DNA of 64,000 bases from CAVQRB01 sp963715055 (GTDB lineage Bacteria > Pseudomonadota > Alphaproteobacteria > Rhodobacterales > Rhodobacteraceae): assembly GCA_963715055.1 (NCBI GenBank), contig CAVQRB010000001.1, positions 434,001-498,000 on the forward strand. The letters are read 5' to 3'. The stretch's first letter is position 1, and each line of letters starts with the position of its first letter. The notes beneath the pieces were generated by a model. It was not told the origin of the DNA and ran no database searches. It saw only the letters and a program-made list of their open reading frames with translations. This document shows, one piece after another, positions 9,117-19,042 of this stretch. The position numbers were made by a program, and so were the translations under genes.

Positions 9117-10022
9117 ATGAAAATGGACCAAGCGGTCGTTCGGGAGTTCGGCGACCTTCTGTCCAGCCTCGATCCCGCGCGCCCGGTGCTGATCGCCGGG
9201 CCGACCGCTTCGGGCAAATCGGCGCTGGCCCTGGAAATCGCCCGCAGACAAGGCGGCGAGATCGTCAACGCGGATGCCAGCCAGGTCTATGATTGCTGGC
9301 GCATCCTGACCGCGCGCCCCTTGCCCGAGGAAGAAGCCGAGGTGCCGCATCATCTTTATGGCCATGTGTCGGCGCAGGACGCCTATTCGGCCGGGCATTG
9401 GCTGCGCGAGGTCTCGGCCGTGCTCGACACAGGCGTCAGGCCGATCTTCACGGGCGGCACCGGGCTCTACTTTCTTGCCCTGACCCAAGGGCTGGCCGAG
9501 ATCCCCGCAACGCCCTTAGCAGTGCGCCTTGAAGGCGACAGCCTGCCGCTCGCGACGTTGGTTGCAGGCCTGGATGCATCAACGGCCGAAAAGACAGACC
9601 TCGCCAACCGGGCGCGGGTGCAGCGGGCTTGGGAAGTCCTGCGGGCCACGGGCCGGGGGCTTGCCGACTGGCAGGCGCAGACCGACGCGCCCCGCCTGCC
9701 CTTGCCACCGGCGCAGGGCATTGTCTTCGACGTGGACCGGGAATGGCTCAACGACCGGATCTCCCGCCGCTTCGATGCGATGCTGGCAGCAGGCGCGCTC
9801 GAAGAAGCGCGCGCCGTTTGGCCGCATTACGATCCGTCATTGCCTGCACATCGGGCCATCGGCGCGCCAGAACTGATCGCCCTGCTCGAAGGCAAGATGA
9901 CGCGCGACGAGGCACGCGACAGGGCCGTTACCGCCACGCGGCAATTCGCCAAGCGCCAGCGCACCTGGTTTCGCTCGAAGATGCAGGGTTGGACAAGATA
10001 CCGCCCGCAACATCTTGATTGA
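9117..10022 (+). CDS. miaA: tRNA dimethylallyltransferase (MiaA)
   Basis: An enzyme of about 300 residues that adds a dimethylallyl group to adenine 37 of tRNAs reading U-starting codons. The P-loop GPTASGKSA is near residue 27, followed by NADASQVY and the FTGGTGLY block. The C-terminal half keeps RVQRAWEV and FAKRQRTWF. An open frame reaches back to 8988, into pyrH on the other strand; a purine-rich AGGGGA and family length point to the ATG at 9117 or the one at 9123. The DxxR-type catalytic segments look slightly shortened relative to Escherichia coli MiaA. Confidence 0.93.
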   Translation: MKMDQAVVREFGDLLSSLDPARPVLIAGPTASGKSALALEIARRQGGEIVNADASQVYDCWRILTARPLPEEEAEVPHHLYGHVSAQDAYSAGHWLREVSAVLDTGVRPIFTGGTGLYFLALTQGLAEIPATPLAVRLEGDSLPLATLVAGLDASTAEKTDLANRARVQRAWEVLRATGRGLADWQAQTDAPRLPLPPAQGIVFDVDREWLNDRISRRFDAMLAAGALEEARAVWPHYDPSLPAHRAIGAPELIALLEGKMTRDEARDRAVTATRQFAKRQRTWFRSKMQGWTRYRPQHLD

Positions 10023-10111
10023 GGTTTTAACAAAACATGCTGGAATGTCCCCAGCGAACCTGTAAAATGTTTCCAAAATAGAAACTATTCAACATTTCCA
10101 GGAAACGGCGG

Positions 10112-10918
10112 ATGGCGCAAGACACACCCAGACTCCTCTCGCTCTCACAGCTGTCAAAGGGGCAGGATTGGCGCTTGGCCCTTGCACATGACCGGGAGGA
10201 CGCGCTGCTGATCTGGACGACGCGCGGACAGGGCCGGCTTCTGCTTGACGGGCAACGGCGCGGGGTGGGCACGCATAATGCAATCTATATACCCGCGCGG
10301 CACCTCTTCTCCCTGGACCTCGGTCGCCAGGGTGTCGGTCAGGTCGTGGTCTTTCCCGCAGGCACCTCGCTGCCCCTGCCGTCCATGCCACGGCTGCTCC
10401 GGATCCGCGAAGCCTCGGCAATGACCGATCTGACGGTGCTGCTCGACGCGGCGGGCCGCGAGCAGAGCAAGGCGCGGGCGCTGCACAATCAGGCGCTCCA
10501 CGCTTACGGAAACCTGATCGCCATCTGGTTGCAGCGGCAAATGGCGGAGGAAGAACACGCGCCCACCCGGCGCTCGGCGGCGGCCAGGATCACCGCCGCC
10601 TATTGCGCGCGGATCACGTCGCATTTCCACGAAGCCATGAGCATGGCGGATCACGCGGAAGAACTCGGCGTGACGCCGACGCATCTGTCGCGGGTCTGCA
10701 AGGAGAGCACCGGCAAGACCGCCGCCGACTTGCTGACCGAACGCGTCCTGCATGAGGCGCGGTGCCTGCTGGTGGGGACGACGGTGCCGGCGCAGGATAT
10801 CGCGCGCCATCTGGGCTTCGGAAGTGCCGCCTATTTCACCCGGTTCATGCAGCATCACACCAAGTCCACGCCAAGCGAATTGCGCCGCGCGGGAAAGAGC
10901 CACGCGCAGGCCGCCTAA
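10112..10918 (+). CDS. AraC family transcriptional regulator
   Basis: A 268-residue regulator. The C-terminal third holds two helix-turn-helix units typical of AraC/XylS: MADHAEELGVTPTHLSRVCK and the second around DIARHLGFGSAAYFTRFMQ. The N-terminal half has a small beta-rich section (about residues 25-95) that could be a cupin-like effector domain. It lies 200 bases before a peptide-type ABC operon on the same strand and could control it, but nothing in the sequence proves the link. The 90 bases before it hold repeated TTTCCA and TGGAA elements around an AT-rich stretch, possibly an autoregulatory site. Confidence 0.88.
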   Translation: MAQDTPRLLSLSQLSKGQDWRLALAHDREDALLIWTTRGQGRLLLDGQRRGVGTHNAIYIPARHLFSLDLGRQGVGQVVVFPAGTSLPLPSMPRLLRIREASAMTDLTVLLDAAGREQSKARALHNQALHAYGNLIAIWLQRQMAEEEHAPTRRSAAARITAAYCARITSHFHEAMSMADHAEELGVTPTHLSRVCKESTGKTAADLLTERVLHEARCLLVGTTVPAQDIARHLGFGSAAYFTRFMQHHTKSTPSELRRAGKSHAQAA

Positions 10919-11121
10919 GCCGAGGGCGACCTCCCGAAAAGCATGGCCATTGCCTTGATCCGACATCGGCCATGTCGCAAATCGACAAGTTTGCGACGCA
11001 AGCTTTCATTGACGGCACGGTCAAAGTATTGCCTGATGGGCGCAACAACCGATGATCGGGCATGCATGTCCGGCAAAACACGGCGCGATACGAACGCGCC
11101 TGCCTTACAACAGGGGCACAC

Positions 11122-12162
11122 ATGGGACTATTCATCCTCAGACGCCTAGGCGTGATGTTGCTCACGGCGCTATGCCTGACCTTCATCGTGTTCTGGCTGA
11201 CCAACCTCTATCCGAACCTCGAAAAACTGGCCAAGACCCAAGGCGACATGCGCATGTCGGACGCGGATGTGACGCTTTACCTCGACAATCGCGGCTACCT
11301 GGACCCTCTGCCCGTCAAGTTCGGTCGGTGGCTCGGCGTGGTGCCGGGTTGGGTCACCGAGCGCGAGGGTGTCACCACCGGTCGCTGTTTTGCCAAGGAT
11401 ACACCCGTCGAGGACCGCGCGACCTATTGCGGTGTCCTGCAGGGCTATTGGGGCTTCTCGACCGTCTTCAAGGAGGATGTATCGGGTATCGTGGCGACGC
11501 GCCTTGCGCTGACCGGCAAGCTGATGCTCTGCGTGATGCTGGTGATGGTGCCCGCAGCACTGATCGTGGGTGTGCTCGCGGGGATGCGGGAAGGCTCCAA
11601 ACTCGACCGGTCGCTCTCGACCTTCTCAATCCTGTCGACGGCAACACCCGAGTATGTCTCGGGGGTCATTTTCATCGCGGTTTTCGCCTCGTCGGCAGGC
11701 TGGAAGATCTTCAACGGTTCGGCCACATCGGCGATGGAGGATGCGACTGTCGAGAATTTCACCCTGCCGGTCATTACCATCGCGCTTTACGGCATGGGCT
11801 ACATCGCGCGGATGACCCGCGCCTCGATGACCGAGGTCATGACCGCGCAATACATCCGCACCGCGCGCCTCAAGGGCGTCAAATTCTCCGACATCGTTCT
11901 GAAACACGCGCTGCGCAACGCGCTCATCGCGCCTTTCACGGTGATCATGCTTCAGTTTCCCTGGCTGCTGAACGGCGTGGTGATTGTCGAGACCCTCTTC
12001 AACTACAAGGGCTTCGGCTGGGTGCTGGTGCAGGCGGCGGGAAACAATGACATTGAGTTGCTGCTGGCGGTGTCGGTGGTGTCGGTCATCGTGGTGCTGC
12101 TGACACAGCTGATCTCGGACATCGGCTATGTCTATCTCAATCCGCGCATTCGCATTTCCTGA
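11122..12162 (+). CDS. ABC transporter permease, peptide/opine type (DppB-like)
   Basis: A 346-residue inner-membrane permease of the DppB/OppB type. The N-terminal span begins MGLFILRRLGVMLLTALCLTFI. A periplasmic section of about 100 residues follows, with cysteines around GRCFAKDT and TYCGVLQG. The core spans carry the cytoplasmic EAA loop (TARLKGVKFSDIVLKHALRNA) that contacts the ATPase. The open frame reaches 11062, but an AGGGG site lies six bases before the ATG at 11122. It is the first gene of a permease-permease-ATPase operon, and no substrate-binding gene lies in front of it. Confidence 0.93.
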   Translation: MGLFILRRLGVMLLTALCLTFIVFWLTNLYPNLEKLAKTQGDMRMSDADVTLYLDNRGYLDPLPVKFGRWLGVVPGWVTEREGVTTGRCFAKDTPVEDRATYCGVLQGYWGFSTVFKEDVSGIVATRLALTGKLMLCVMLVMVPAALIVGVLAGMREGSKLDRSLSTFSILSTATPEYVSGVIFIAVFASSAGWKIFNGSATSAMEDATVENFTLPVITIALYGMGYIARMTRASMTEVMTAQYIRTARLKGVKFSDIVLKHALRNALIAPFTVIMLQFPWLLNGVVIVETLFNYKGFGWVLVQAAGNNDIELLLAVSVVSVIVVLLTQLISDIGYVYLNPRIRIS

Positions 12163-12174
12163 AGGAGCACGAAC

Positions 12175-13392
12175 ATGGAACCATTGAGCTGGGCTGCCAT
12201 CTTCGGGCGGATGATCTTTCAACTGATGCCGGTGTGGATCGCGCTTTTCGTTCTTTTCGCGGTATCGATCAGCTTCAAGCGAAAGCTGGGGCTTTACGGC
12301 AAGCTCTTTGACAGCACCATCGGCATGATCGGCTTCGGGCTGGTGATGTTCTGGGTCTTCGTCGGCATCTTCGGCGGACCGCTCGACATGATCATCACCC
12401 ATGATCCTCTGAGCCAGATCTCCGGCATGAAAAACAAGGGCCCCGGGACCGCTTTGAGCAGCCCTGGCGAAGGTGAATACGGCTACTTCCTGCTGGGCGG
12501 CGATCATCTGGCGCGCGATGTCTTCAGCCGCATGATCAAGGGCGCCTGGATCGTTGTCCAGATCGCACCGCTGGCCACGCTCTTCGCCTTCATGGTGGGG
12601 ATCACGCTGGGCTTGCCTGCAGGCTATTACGGTGGGCGGCTCGACACGCTTCTGTCGTTCCTTGCCAACCTCATTCTCGCCTTCCCGGTGATCCTGCTGT
12701 TCTACCTTCTTGTCACGCCCGAGATCGTGCTGACCGGTATTCCCAATTACATGGCGCTCTTTCTCTTCGTCTTTCCGGTGGTGTTCGTGGGGATCCTGCT
12801 CAATTCCCGCTATCATACCCGGCCAAATGTGCGCACCCCGCTGCTGGTCGTCGTGCTCGGCGTTCTGGGCTGGCTCTACCTCTCGCTGGTCTCCACCAAT
12901 GGCGCGCTTGTCGCGACGCCGACCTACACGATCCCGGGCATTCCAAGGGTCGTCGATCTTTTCGACATCGATCCGGGCATCCTTGTCGTCTTTGTCTCGG
13001 TCGTCTTCGTGAACTCGCCCACGGTCTTCCGGATCGTGCGCGGCCTCGCCATGGACATCAAGACGCGCGACTATGTGGCGGCGGCGCAGACCCGCGGCGA
13101 AGGCCCGTGGTACATCATGCTCTGGGAGATCCTGCCCAATGCGCGCGGGCCGCTGATCGTCGATTTCTGCCTTCGGATCGGATACACGACCATTCTCTTG
13201 GGCACGCTTGGCTTTTTCGGCCTGGGACTGGCCTCCGAAAGCCCGGACTGGGGGACGACGATCAACTCGGGACGCCAGCTGCTGCGGGCCTTCGTGCATC
13301 CGGCGGTCGTGCCGGCGGTGGCGCTGCTGACCATGGTGCTCGGGTTGAACCTGCTGGCCGACGGACTGCGCGAGGAATCCCTGCGCGACTGA
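12175..13392 (+). CDS. ABC transporter permease, peptide/opine type (DppC-like)
   Basis: A 405-residue permease, second subunit of the importer, twelve bases after the first and with a GGAG ribosome site. It is about 100 residues longer than a standard DppC: additional membrane sequence lies at the N-terminus (residues 1-65) and an extra hydrophobic section around 180-280. The EAA loop is around RDYVAAAQTRGEGPWYIMLWEILPNA, followed by a last region ending GLNLLADGLREESLRD, a typical DppC end. The substrate is not evident; peptides, opines or nickel complexes are the usual range. Confidence 0.92.
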   Translation: MEPLSWAAIFGRMIFQLMPVWIALFVLFAVSISFKRKLGLYGKLFDSTIGMIGFGLVMFWVFVGIFGGPLDMIITHDPLSQISGMKNKGPGTALSSPGEGEYGYFLLGGDHLARDVFSRMIKGAWIVVQIAPLATLFAFMVGITLGLPAGYYGGRLDTLLSFLANLILAFPVILLFYLLVTPEIVLTGIPNYMALFLFVFPVVFVGILLNSRYHTRPNVRTPLLVVVLGVLGWLYLSLVSTNGALVATPTYTIPGIPRVVDLFDIDPGILVVFVSVVFVNSPTVFRIVRGLAMDIKTRDYVAAAQTRGEGPWYIMLWEILPNARGPLIVDFCLRIGYTTILLGTLGFFGLGLASESPDWGTTINSGRQLLRAFVHPAVVPAVALLTMVLGLNLLADGLREESLRD

Positions 13393-13491
13393 CAGAATGC
13401 GGGACCGGGGGCCAGCCCCCGGACCCCCGGGATATTTTCGGCCAGCAGAAACATGGCGTTTCTCAGGGCCGCTCCAGAGAGGAGACAGACG

Positions 13492-15583
13492 ATGCCGAAA
13501 CCAGCCTATGACGGTCCCATCCTCGAGATCGACAAACTGTCCATATCCTTTTTCACACGGTTGCGGGAAATTCCTGCGGTGATGGATTTCTCCGTCTCGG
13601 TCGCGCCCGGTGAGGCGGTAGGTCTGGTGGGCGAATCCGGTTGCGGCAAGTCCACGGTGGCCTTGGGTGTCATGCAGGATCTGGGCAAGAACGGAAGGGT
13701 CGTCGGCGGGTCGATCAAGTTCAAGGGGCGCGATCTCGGCCAGATGAGCAATGCGGAATTGCGCGCCATCCGTGGCTCGGAGATCGCCATGATCTATCAG
13801 GAGCCTATGGCCTCGCTGAACCCCGCCATGAAGATCGGCAAGCAGTTGATGGAAGTGCCGATGATCCATCAGAAGGTCTCCGAGAAGGAGGCCTATGACC
13901 GCGCCCTGCAGGTCGTCACGGATGTGAAGCTGCCAGACCCGGCGCGGATTCTGAACTCCTTTCCGCACCAGCTCTCGGGCGGGCAACAACAGCGAATCGT
14001 CATCGCCATGGCGCTGATGTCGGAGCCGTCGCTGCTCATCCTCGACGAGCCGACCACAGCGCTCGATGTGACCGTGGAGGCGGCCATCGTCGAGCTGGTG
14101 AAGGATCTGGGGCGCAAATACGGGACGTCGATGCTCTTCATTTCGCATAATCTCGGGCTGGTGCTGGAGACCTGCGACCGGATCTGCGTGATGTATTCCG
14201 GCGAAGCGGTGGAGCGCGGCTCCATCGAGGACGTGTTCGACACGATGCGTCATCCCTACACGCAGGCGCTCTTCCGGTCGATCCCGCTGCCCGGTGCGGA
14301 CAAGAACGCGCGGCCGCTGGTGGCGATCCCTGGCAACTTTCCTTTGCCGCATGAGCGCCCGGAGGGGTGCAACTTCGGGCCGCGCTGCGATTACTTCGAA
14401 AAGGGGCGCTGCGATCAGGGCTACATCAGCATGGCCGGTGTGCCCGGGAACGACAGGCACCATACACGCTGCCTGAAGTTCCAGGAAATCGACTGGGACG
14501 CGCCCTTGCAGCTGGCTGAGGTCAAGACCAAGGGCGAGATCGGCAAGGTCGTGCTGAAGATCGACAATCTCAAGAAATACTATGAGGTTGCGGCAAATGC
14601 GATATTCGGCGGCAGCAACACGAAGGTGGTCAAGGCCAATGAGACGCTGAGTTTCGAGGCGCGTGAGATGCGAGACGCTGGCCATCGTGGGCGAGTCCGG
14701 TTGCGGCAAATCGACTTTCGCCAAGGTGCTGATGGGTCTGGAGACGGCCACGGACGGGACAATCCTGCTCGACAACGGCTCCATCGAATCGATCCCCATC
14801 GAAGAGCGGTCCACCAAGACCGTGGCCGATATCCAGATGGTGTTTCAGAATCCCTTCGATACGCTCAACCCGTCGATGACCGTGGGTCGCCAGATCATCC
14901 GGGCGCTGGAGATCTTCCGCGTCGGCAACAGCGAGGCGGAGCGGAACGAGCGGATGCTCAAACTGCTCGATCTGGTGAAGCTGCCCCGCGAATTCGCGGG
15001 CCGCATGCCGCGGCAATTGTCGGGCGGGCAGAAGCAGCGGGTGGGCATTGCCCGGGCCTTTGCCGGCGACGCGCGGATCGTGGTCGCCGATGAGCCGGTC
15101 TCGGCGCTCGATGTGTCGGTTCAGGCGGCGGTTACAGACCTGCTCATGGAAATCCAGCGTGAGCACAAGACGACGCTGCTCTTCATCTCGCATGACCTAT
15201 CTATCGTGCGCTATCTCAGCGACCGGGTCATGGTGATGTATCTGGGCCATGTGGTCGAGCTTGGCACGACGGATCAGGTCTTCTCGCCGCCCTATCACCC
15301 CTATACCGAGGCGTTGCTGTCCGCGGTACCGATCGCCGATACCTCGGTCAAGAAGAAGCATATCGTGCTCGAAGGCGATATTCCCTCGGCCATGAATCCG
15401 CCGCCGGGTTGTCCTTTCCAGACGCGTTGCCGCTGGAAGTCGGAAGTGCCGGGAGGGCTGTGCGAGAAGGAAGTTCCGCCGGTGCGGCGTCTGGCAGGTG
15501 ACCACCAGATCAAATGCCACCTCAGCGACGATATTCTCGGCCGCATGGAACCGGTGATCGAGGTGGGCGTGGCTGCCGAATGA
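13492..15583 (+). CDS. Fused double ABC ATPase (DppD-DppF type), frame broken once
   Basis: Two peptide-importer ATPases in one polypeptide. Domain one has Walker A GESGCGKST at residues 47-55, signature LSGGQQQR, Walker B LLILDEPT and the oligopeptide-type C-terminal segment HPYTQALF with a cysteine cluster. Domain two has its own GESGCGKST, LSGGQKQR, HPYTEALL and a second cysteine cluster. The frame shifts near 14664-14675: after LSFEARE the first frame loses meaning, and the other frame resumes at CETLAIVGESG. Removing one base gives about 696 residues, a usual length for such fusions. Downstream of 14663 the second domain alone is open to 15583. The start at 13492 follows a GAGGAGA site. 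Confidence 0.9.
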
Positions 15584-15634
15584 TCGAGGCTTTCGGAGTC
15601 AGTGGCGATTCGCCTCGGCCCCGAGAAACAAGTT

Positions 15635-16042
15635 TCAGACGAAGATCGAAATCGTAAGTCCAGTAAGATAGCCAAGCGAGAACAGGGCGAAACCCGGTTT
15701 CCGCGCGGCCACGAAGAGCGATATGACCATCAGGACCGGGCCAAGGCCGAGACCGCCCATTGCCGGGTAGTACATGATCGCATTCCACTCGGTACCAGGG
15801 CCCCAGAGCGACGCCTCGAGCGTCAGGCCGATGAGAATGGCAGCGGCAAGACATCCAAGAACGATGCCGAGCGAGAGCGAAATGAGATGATCCCACGCCG
15901 GGTGACGGCGGCGCGTCTTGATGCGCACGCGGGTGACACTCCCGGAGCGCAGCTCGCGCACCGATGTCGCGGCGACGGTCTCGTAGTCCGCCTGGGCCTC
16001 CTTGATCCGTTCAAGTCTTTCGCGGAAAATGTCTTTGGACAT
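15635..16042 (-). CDS. Unrecognised membrane protein, about three spans
   Basis: A 135-residue protein. Residues 1-45 are charged and helical (KDIFRERLERIKEAQADYE), then an arginine-rich stretch. Three hydrophobic segments follow at about 52-75, 88-110 and 113-135. A GAGGGAG site precedes the ATG. The N-terminus is probably cytoplasmic, given the basic run. It is convergent with the ABC operon and lies downstream of a lytic transglycosylase gene on the same strand. I do not recognise a family. Confidence 0.72.
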   Translation of the reverse strand: MSKDIFRERLERIKEAQADYETVAATSVRELRSGSVTRVRIKTRRRHPAWDHLISLSLGIVLGCLAAAILIGLTLEASLWGPGTEWNAIMYYPAMGGLGLGPVLMVISLFVAARKPGFALFSLGYLTGLTISIFV

Positions 16043-16176
16043 CTGGGCACTCCCTCACTCGTCAACGGGTTCAGAATTGCGTCGGATTCGGGCATGACTA
16101 TGTCTCGCCCGGGGAGCTTGTGTGGTTTGATTTCGTCGTGATTGTCGCAAGGTCCGGCTCGGCGCACAGGCCGGTC

Positions 16177-16761
16177 CTACTGTCCTGCGACGATGCGCAC
16201 GTAGTCGCGCGTCTCCCGGAACGGAGGGACACCGCCATGTTTCTTTACGGCGGCAGGGCCGGCATTGTAGGCCGCCAGCGCCAGACGCCAGGAGCCGAAC
16301 TCGCGGTATTGCATCTTCAGATAGCGTGCGCCGCCTTCGAGGTTCTGCTCCGGGTCCAGTGGGTCGACCCGAAGATCACGCGCAGTGTCCGGCATCAGCT
16401 GCGCCAGCCCCAAAGCACCCTTGTGCGACTTTGCGGAAGGGTTCCATCCGGATTCCTGCTGCACCAGACGCAGGAACAGGTCTTCGGGCACATCATGCCG
16501 GCGCGCCGCATCCCGAGCGACGTCGAGGAATGGTCCGTCATATTTCCCGACGAATTTCACCGTGTCCCACTTGGTGGGCGTCACCACTGTTGGTGGTTGA
16601 AGCCGGACTGAATCCCGGTACTGGCTGGCGGCGCGGGTGTCGAGGATCTTCGTTTGCGACAGAAAAAGCGAGTTGCGGCTCTTGGAGGAGACGGTCTCCG
16701 CCGATGCGGCGGGCGCCAGCACGGCAAATACCGTCAGGGCATGTAGCATCTGTCTTATCAT
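16177..16761 (-). CDS. Lytic transglycosylase, SLT domain
   Basis: A 194-residue exported enzyme that cleaves peptidoglycan glycan strands. Residues 1-21 are a signal peptide ending APAASAE. The SLT (goose-lysozyme-like) domain covers about 75-194, with the catalytic glutamate at residue 103 in QQESGWNP, then GALGLAQLMPDTA, NLEGGARYL and LAAYNAGPAAV, all standard motifs. It acts in the periplasm. It is a short protein with no extra binding domain. The neighbour upstream, ssb, is divergent with about 220 bases between the starts. Confidence 0.93.
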   Translation of the reverse strand: MIRQMLHALTVFAVLAPAASAETVSSKSRNSLFLSQTKILDTRAASQYRDSVRLQPPTVVTPTKWDTVKFVGKYDGPFLDVARDAARRHDVPEDLFLRLVQQESGWNPSAKSHKGALGLAQLMPDTARDLRVDPLDPEQNLEGGARYLKMQYREFGSWRLALAAYNAGPAAVKKHGGVPPFRETRDYVRIVAGQ

Positions 16762-16980
16762 CGTGTCGGTCGTCCACCTGTTCGTCTCGCAGCACTATAG
16801 CCAATCTGACCGCTCTTGCCAGCGAAACCGGCCATGGCCTTCGGCAGCGGGAGGGGTGCGAACGATGTTTCAACCCGTGCGGTGTCGGTATAGGGTTGGC
16901 GCAGATTGCCCGGCTGGCGGATTCGGATCACGTTTCCCCGGTATCGGGTCCGCGATTTGACGAAGAAAAAGGGGAGCGCG

Positions 16981-17490
16981 ATGGCCGGCTCGGTGAACAA
17001 GGTAATTCTGATTGGCAATCTGGGCCGCGACCCGGAGGTGCGCTCCTTCCAGAACGGTGGCAAGGTCTGCAACCTGCGCATCGCGACGTCGGAGACCTGG
17101 AAGGACCGAAACACCGGTGAGCGCAAGGAGCGGACCGAATGGCATTCGGTCGCCATCTTCTCGGAACCGCTCGCGCGCGTGGCGGAGCAATACCTGCGCA
17201 AGGGCTCCAAGGTCTATATCGAAGGCCAGCTCGAGACGCGCAAGTGGCAGGACCAGTCCGGTCAGGACCGTTATTCCACCGAAGTGGTGCTGCGCCCCTA
17301 CAATTCGACGCTGACAATGCTCGATGGGCGCGACGGCGGCGGGGGCGGCGGGGGCACCTTCGGCGGCGGCGGCGACAACACTGGTTATGACGACCGCGAC
17401 AGCTACGGTGGCGACAGCGGCGGCAGCAGTGGCGGCGGCAAATCGAGCCCCTCGCCATCGCGCGATCTGGACGACGAAATCCCGTTCTGA
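16981..17490 (+). CDS. ssb: Single-stranded DNA-binding protein (SSB)
   Basis: A 169-residue SSB. The OB fold spans about residues 1-112, starting MAGSVNKVILIGNLGRDPEV, with RTEWHSVAIF and YIEGQLETRKW. A glycine-rich linker lies at about 117-155. The terminus is the acidic tip DDEIPF, which docks partner proteins in replication and repair. The open frame continues upstream to 16906, but the ATG at 16981 fits the family and follows a GGGGA site. Its TGA overlaps the ATG of the next gene, a GNAT protein. Confidence 0.97.
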   Translation: MAGSVNKVILIGNLGRDPEVRSFQNGGKVCNLRIATSETWKDRNTGERKERTEWHSVAIFSEPLARVAEQYLRKGSKVYIEGQLETRKWQDQSGQDRYSTEVVLRPYNSTLTMLDGRDGGGGGGGTFGGGGDNTGYDDRDSYGGDSGGSSGGGKSSPSPSRDLDDEIPF

Positions 17491-17927
17491 TGCAGACACT
17501 GTTCTGCGTTCGGACACTCGGTGTCGCAGACGCGGAACAGGCGCTGGAGCTCTATTCCGAGCTGACCTATGGCCCTGCCTGCCGTGATCCTTCCGCCTTC
17601 CTGGCTGTCCTTGCCCATCCGGGAACCCGGATATTTGGCGCAGACAGTGCCGGGTTGATACTCGGGATGGTCACCTTGCATATTTTACCCAATGTTACAT
17701 GGGATGCGCGGCCCTACGCGTTGATCGAGAATGTCGTGACCCGCGCAGACCGGCGCGGCAAGGGGATCGGCCGCAAGGTCATGCAGACCGCGATTGACGC
17801 GGCCTGGGCATCGGATGCCTACAAGATCATGCTGATGACCGGACAACGGCGTGGAGCGGCGGGATTTTACGAAGCGCTGGGGTTCTCGTCGGAAGACAAA
17901 CAGGCCATGGTCATGCGTTCAGCATAG
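17490..17927 (+). CDS. GNAT family N-acetyltransferase
   Basis: A 145-residue acetyltransferase. The acetyl-CoA-binding motif A is clear: IENVVTRADRRGKGIGRKVM (about residues 75-94), with R-x-x-G-x-G/A pattern. Motif B follows around IMLMTGQRRGAAGFYEALGF. Its ATG overlaps the ssb stop by one base, so the two are translated from one message. The substrate is unknown. It ends six bases before the convergent aroB stop. Confidence 0.88.
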   Translation: MQTLFCVRTLGVADAEQALELYSELTYGPACRDPSAFLAVLAHPGTRIFGADSAGLILGMVTLHILPNVTWDARPYALIENVVTRADRRGKGIGRKVMQTAIDAAWASDAYKIMLMTGQRRGAAGFYEALGFSSEDKQAMVMRSA

Positions 17928-17932
17928 CGGCT

Positions 17933-19042
17933 TTACTCCCTCAGTGCATCCTGCAACACGCCAAGCACAGCGTCACGCGGCACTTCCGACGTGAGGAAGG
18001 CCTCGCCAATCCCCCGCGCAAGGATGAAGCGGAGCTTGCCCTGAACCACCTTCTTGTCCTGCCCCATGAGATCGAGCAATGCTGACGCATCCGGCAACGA
18101 ACCGGAAATATCATGCAGATCGGTCTTCATCCCCATCGCCTTGAGATGCGTGCGCACCCGGCTGGGATCCTCCTGACTGCAGAGCCCGAGCCGGGCCGAC
18201 AGCTCGAAGGCGAGCGCACAGCCGATCGCCACCCCCTCCCCGTGCAGGAGCCGGTCCGAGTACCCCGTTGCCGCCTCCAGCGCATGGCCGAAGGTATGTC
18301 CGAGGTTGAGCAGCGCGCGGTCACCTTGTTCGGTCTCGTCGCGCACCACGATGTCGGCCTTCATCTGAACCGAGCGCCGGATCGCCTCGACCCGTGCCAC
18401 CTCGTCGCCCTGCTCGAGTGCCGGACCATTGATTTCAAGCCATTCGAAGAAATCCGCATCCCCCAGAAGGCCGTATTTCACCACTTCGCCATAGCCCGCC
18501 AGAAAGTCGCGCGGCGTGAGCGTGCCCAGCACATCGCTGTCGGCCAGCACCAGTACCGGCTGGTGAAAAGCGCCGATGAGGTTCTTGCCTTGGCTTGCAT
18601 TGATTCCGGTCTTGCCACCAACGGAGCTGTCCACCTGTGCCAGCAGGGTCGTCGGAATTTGCACGAACCGCACCCCGCGCCGCAGGATCGCCGACGCAAA
18701 GCCTACCAGATCGCCGATGACGCCACCCCCGAAGGCCAGCACAAGATCGCCACGTTCGACCTTCTGATCGAGCAGCCAGTCCACGCATCGCATGAGGTGC
18801 GGCCAGCTTTTCGTGGCCTCGCCCGGCGGCAGGCTCAGCGCCGTCATCGACACGCCTGCCTGTTTCAGCCCGGCTTCGAGCGCGCCAAGATGAAGCGTGC
18901 CCACCGTATCGTCGGTGATCACGGCCACTTTCGGGCGCGCAAGCAAGGGCGCGATTTCCGCGCCTGCCCGGTCGATCAGTCCCGGTCCGATGCGCACGTC
19001 ATAGGCGCGACCGGGCAAAGGCACATGTACAGTCTCACGCAT
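17933..19042 (-). CDS. aroB: 3-dehydroquinate synthase (AroB)
   Basis: A 369-residue enzyme of the shikimate pathway that converts DAHP to 3-dehydroquinate with NAD and a metal ion. It has the nucleotide-binding GGGVIGDL block, the FVQIPTTLLAQVDSSVGGKTGIN block, and the metal site histidines in LNLGHTFGHALE and LLHGEGVAIG. The frame stays open to 19081, but the ATG at 19042 gives MRETVHVPLPGRAYD, a normal N-terminus, and overlaps the aroK stop by eight bases. AroK and AroB act two steps apart in the same pathway. Confidence 0.96.
   Translation of the reverse strand: MRETVHVPLPGRAYDVRIGPGLIDRAGAEIAPLLARPKVAVITDDTVGTLHLGALEAGLKQAGVSMTALSLPPGEATKSWPHLMRCVDWLLDQKVERGDLVLAFGGGVIGDLVGFASAILRRGVRFVQIPTTLLAQVDSSVGGKTGINASQGKNLIGAFHQPVLVLADSDVLGTLTPRDFLAGYGEVVKYGLLGDADFFEWLEINGPALEQGDEVARVEAIRRSVQMKADIVVRDETEQGDRALLNLGHTFGHALEAATGYSDRLLHGEGVAIGCALAFELSARLGLCSQEDPSRVRTHLKAMGMKTDLHDISGSLPDASALLDLMGQDKKVVQGKLRFILARGIGEAFLTSEVPRDAVLGVLQDALRE

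Noticed and set aside
13393..13491. A short start-like extension (13453) of the ABC ATPase
   Set aside because: The sequence before 13492 has no family likeness and a good ribosome site precedes 13492.
11626..14817. A very long (1063-residue) minus-strand open frame
   Set aside because: It lies opposite the ABC genes and has the His/Arg/Asp-rich composition typical of antisense frames in high-GC DNA.
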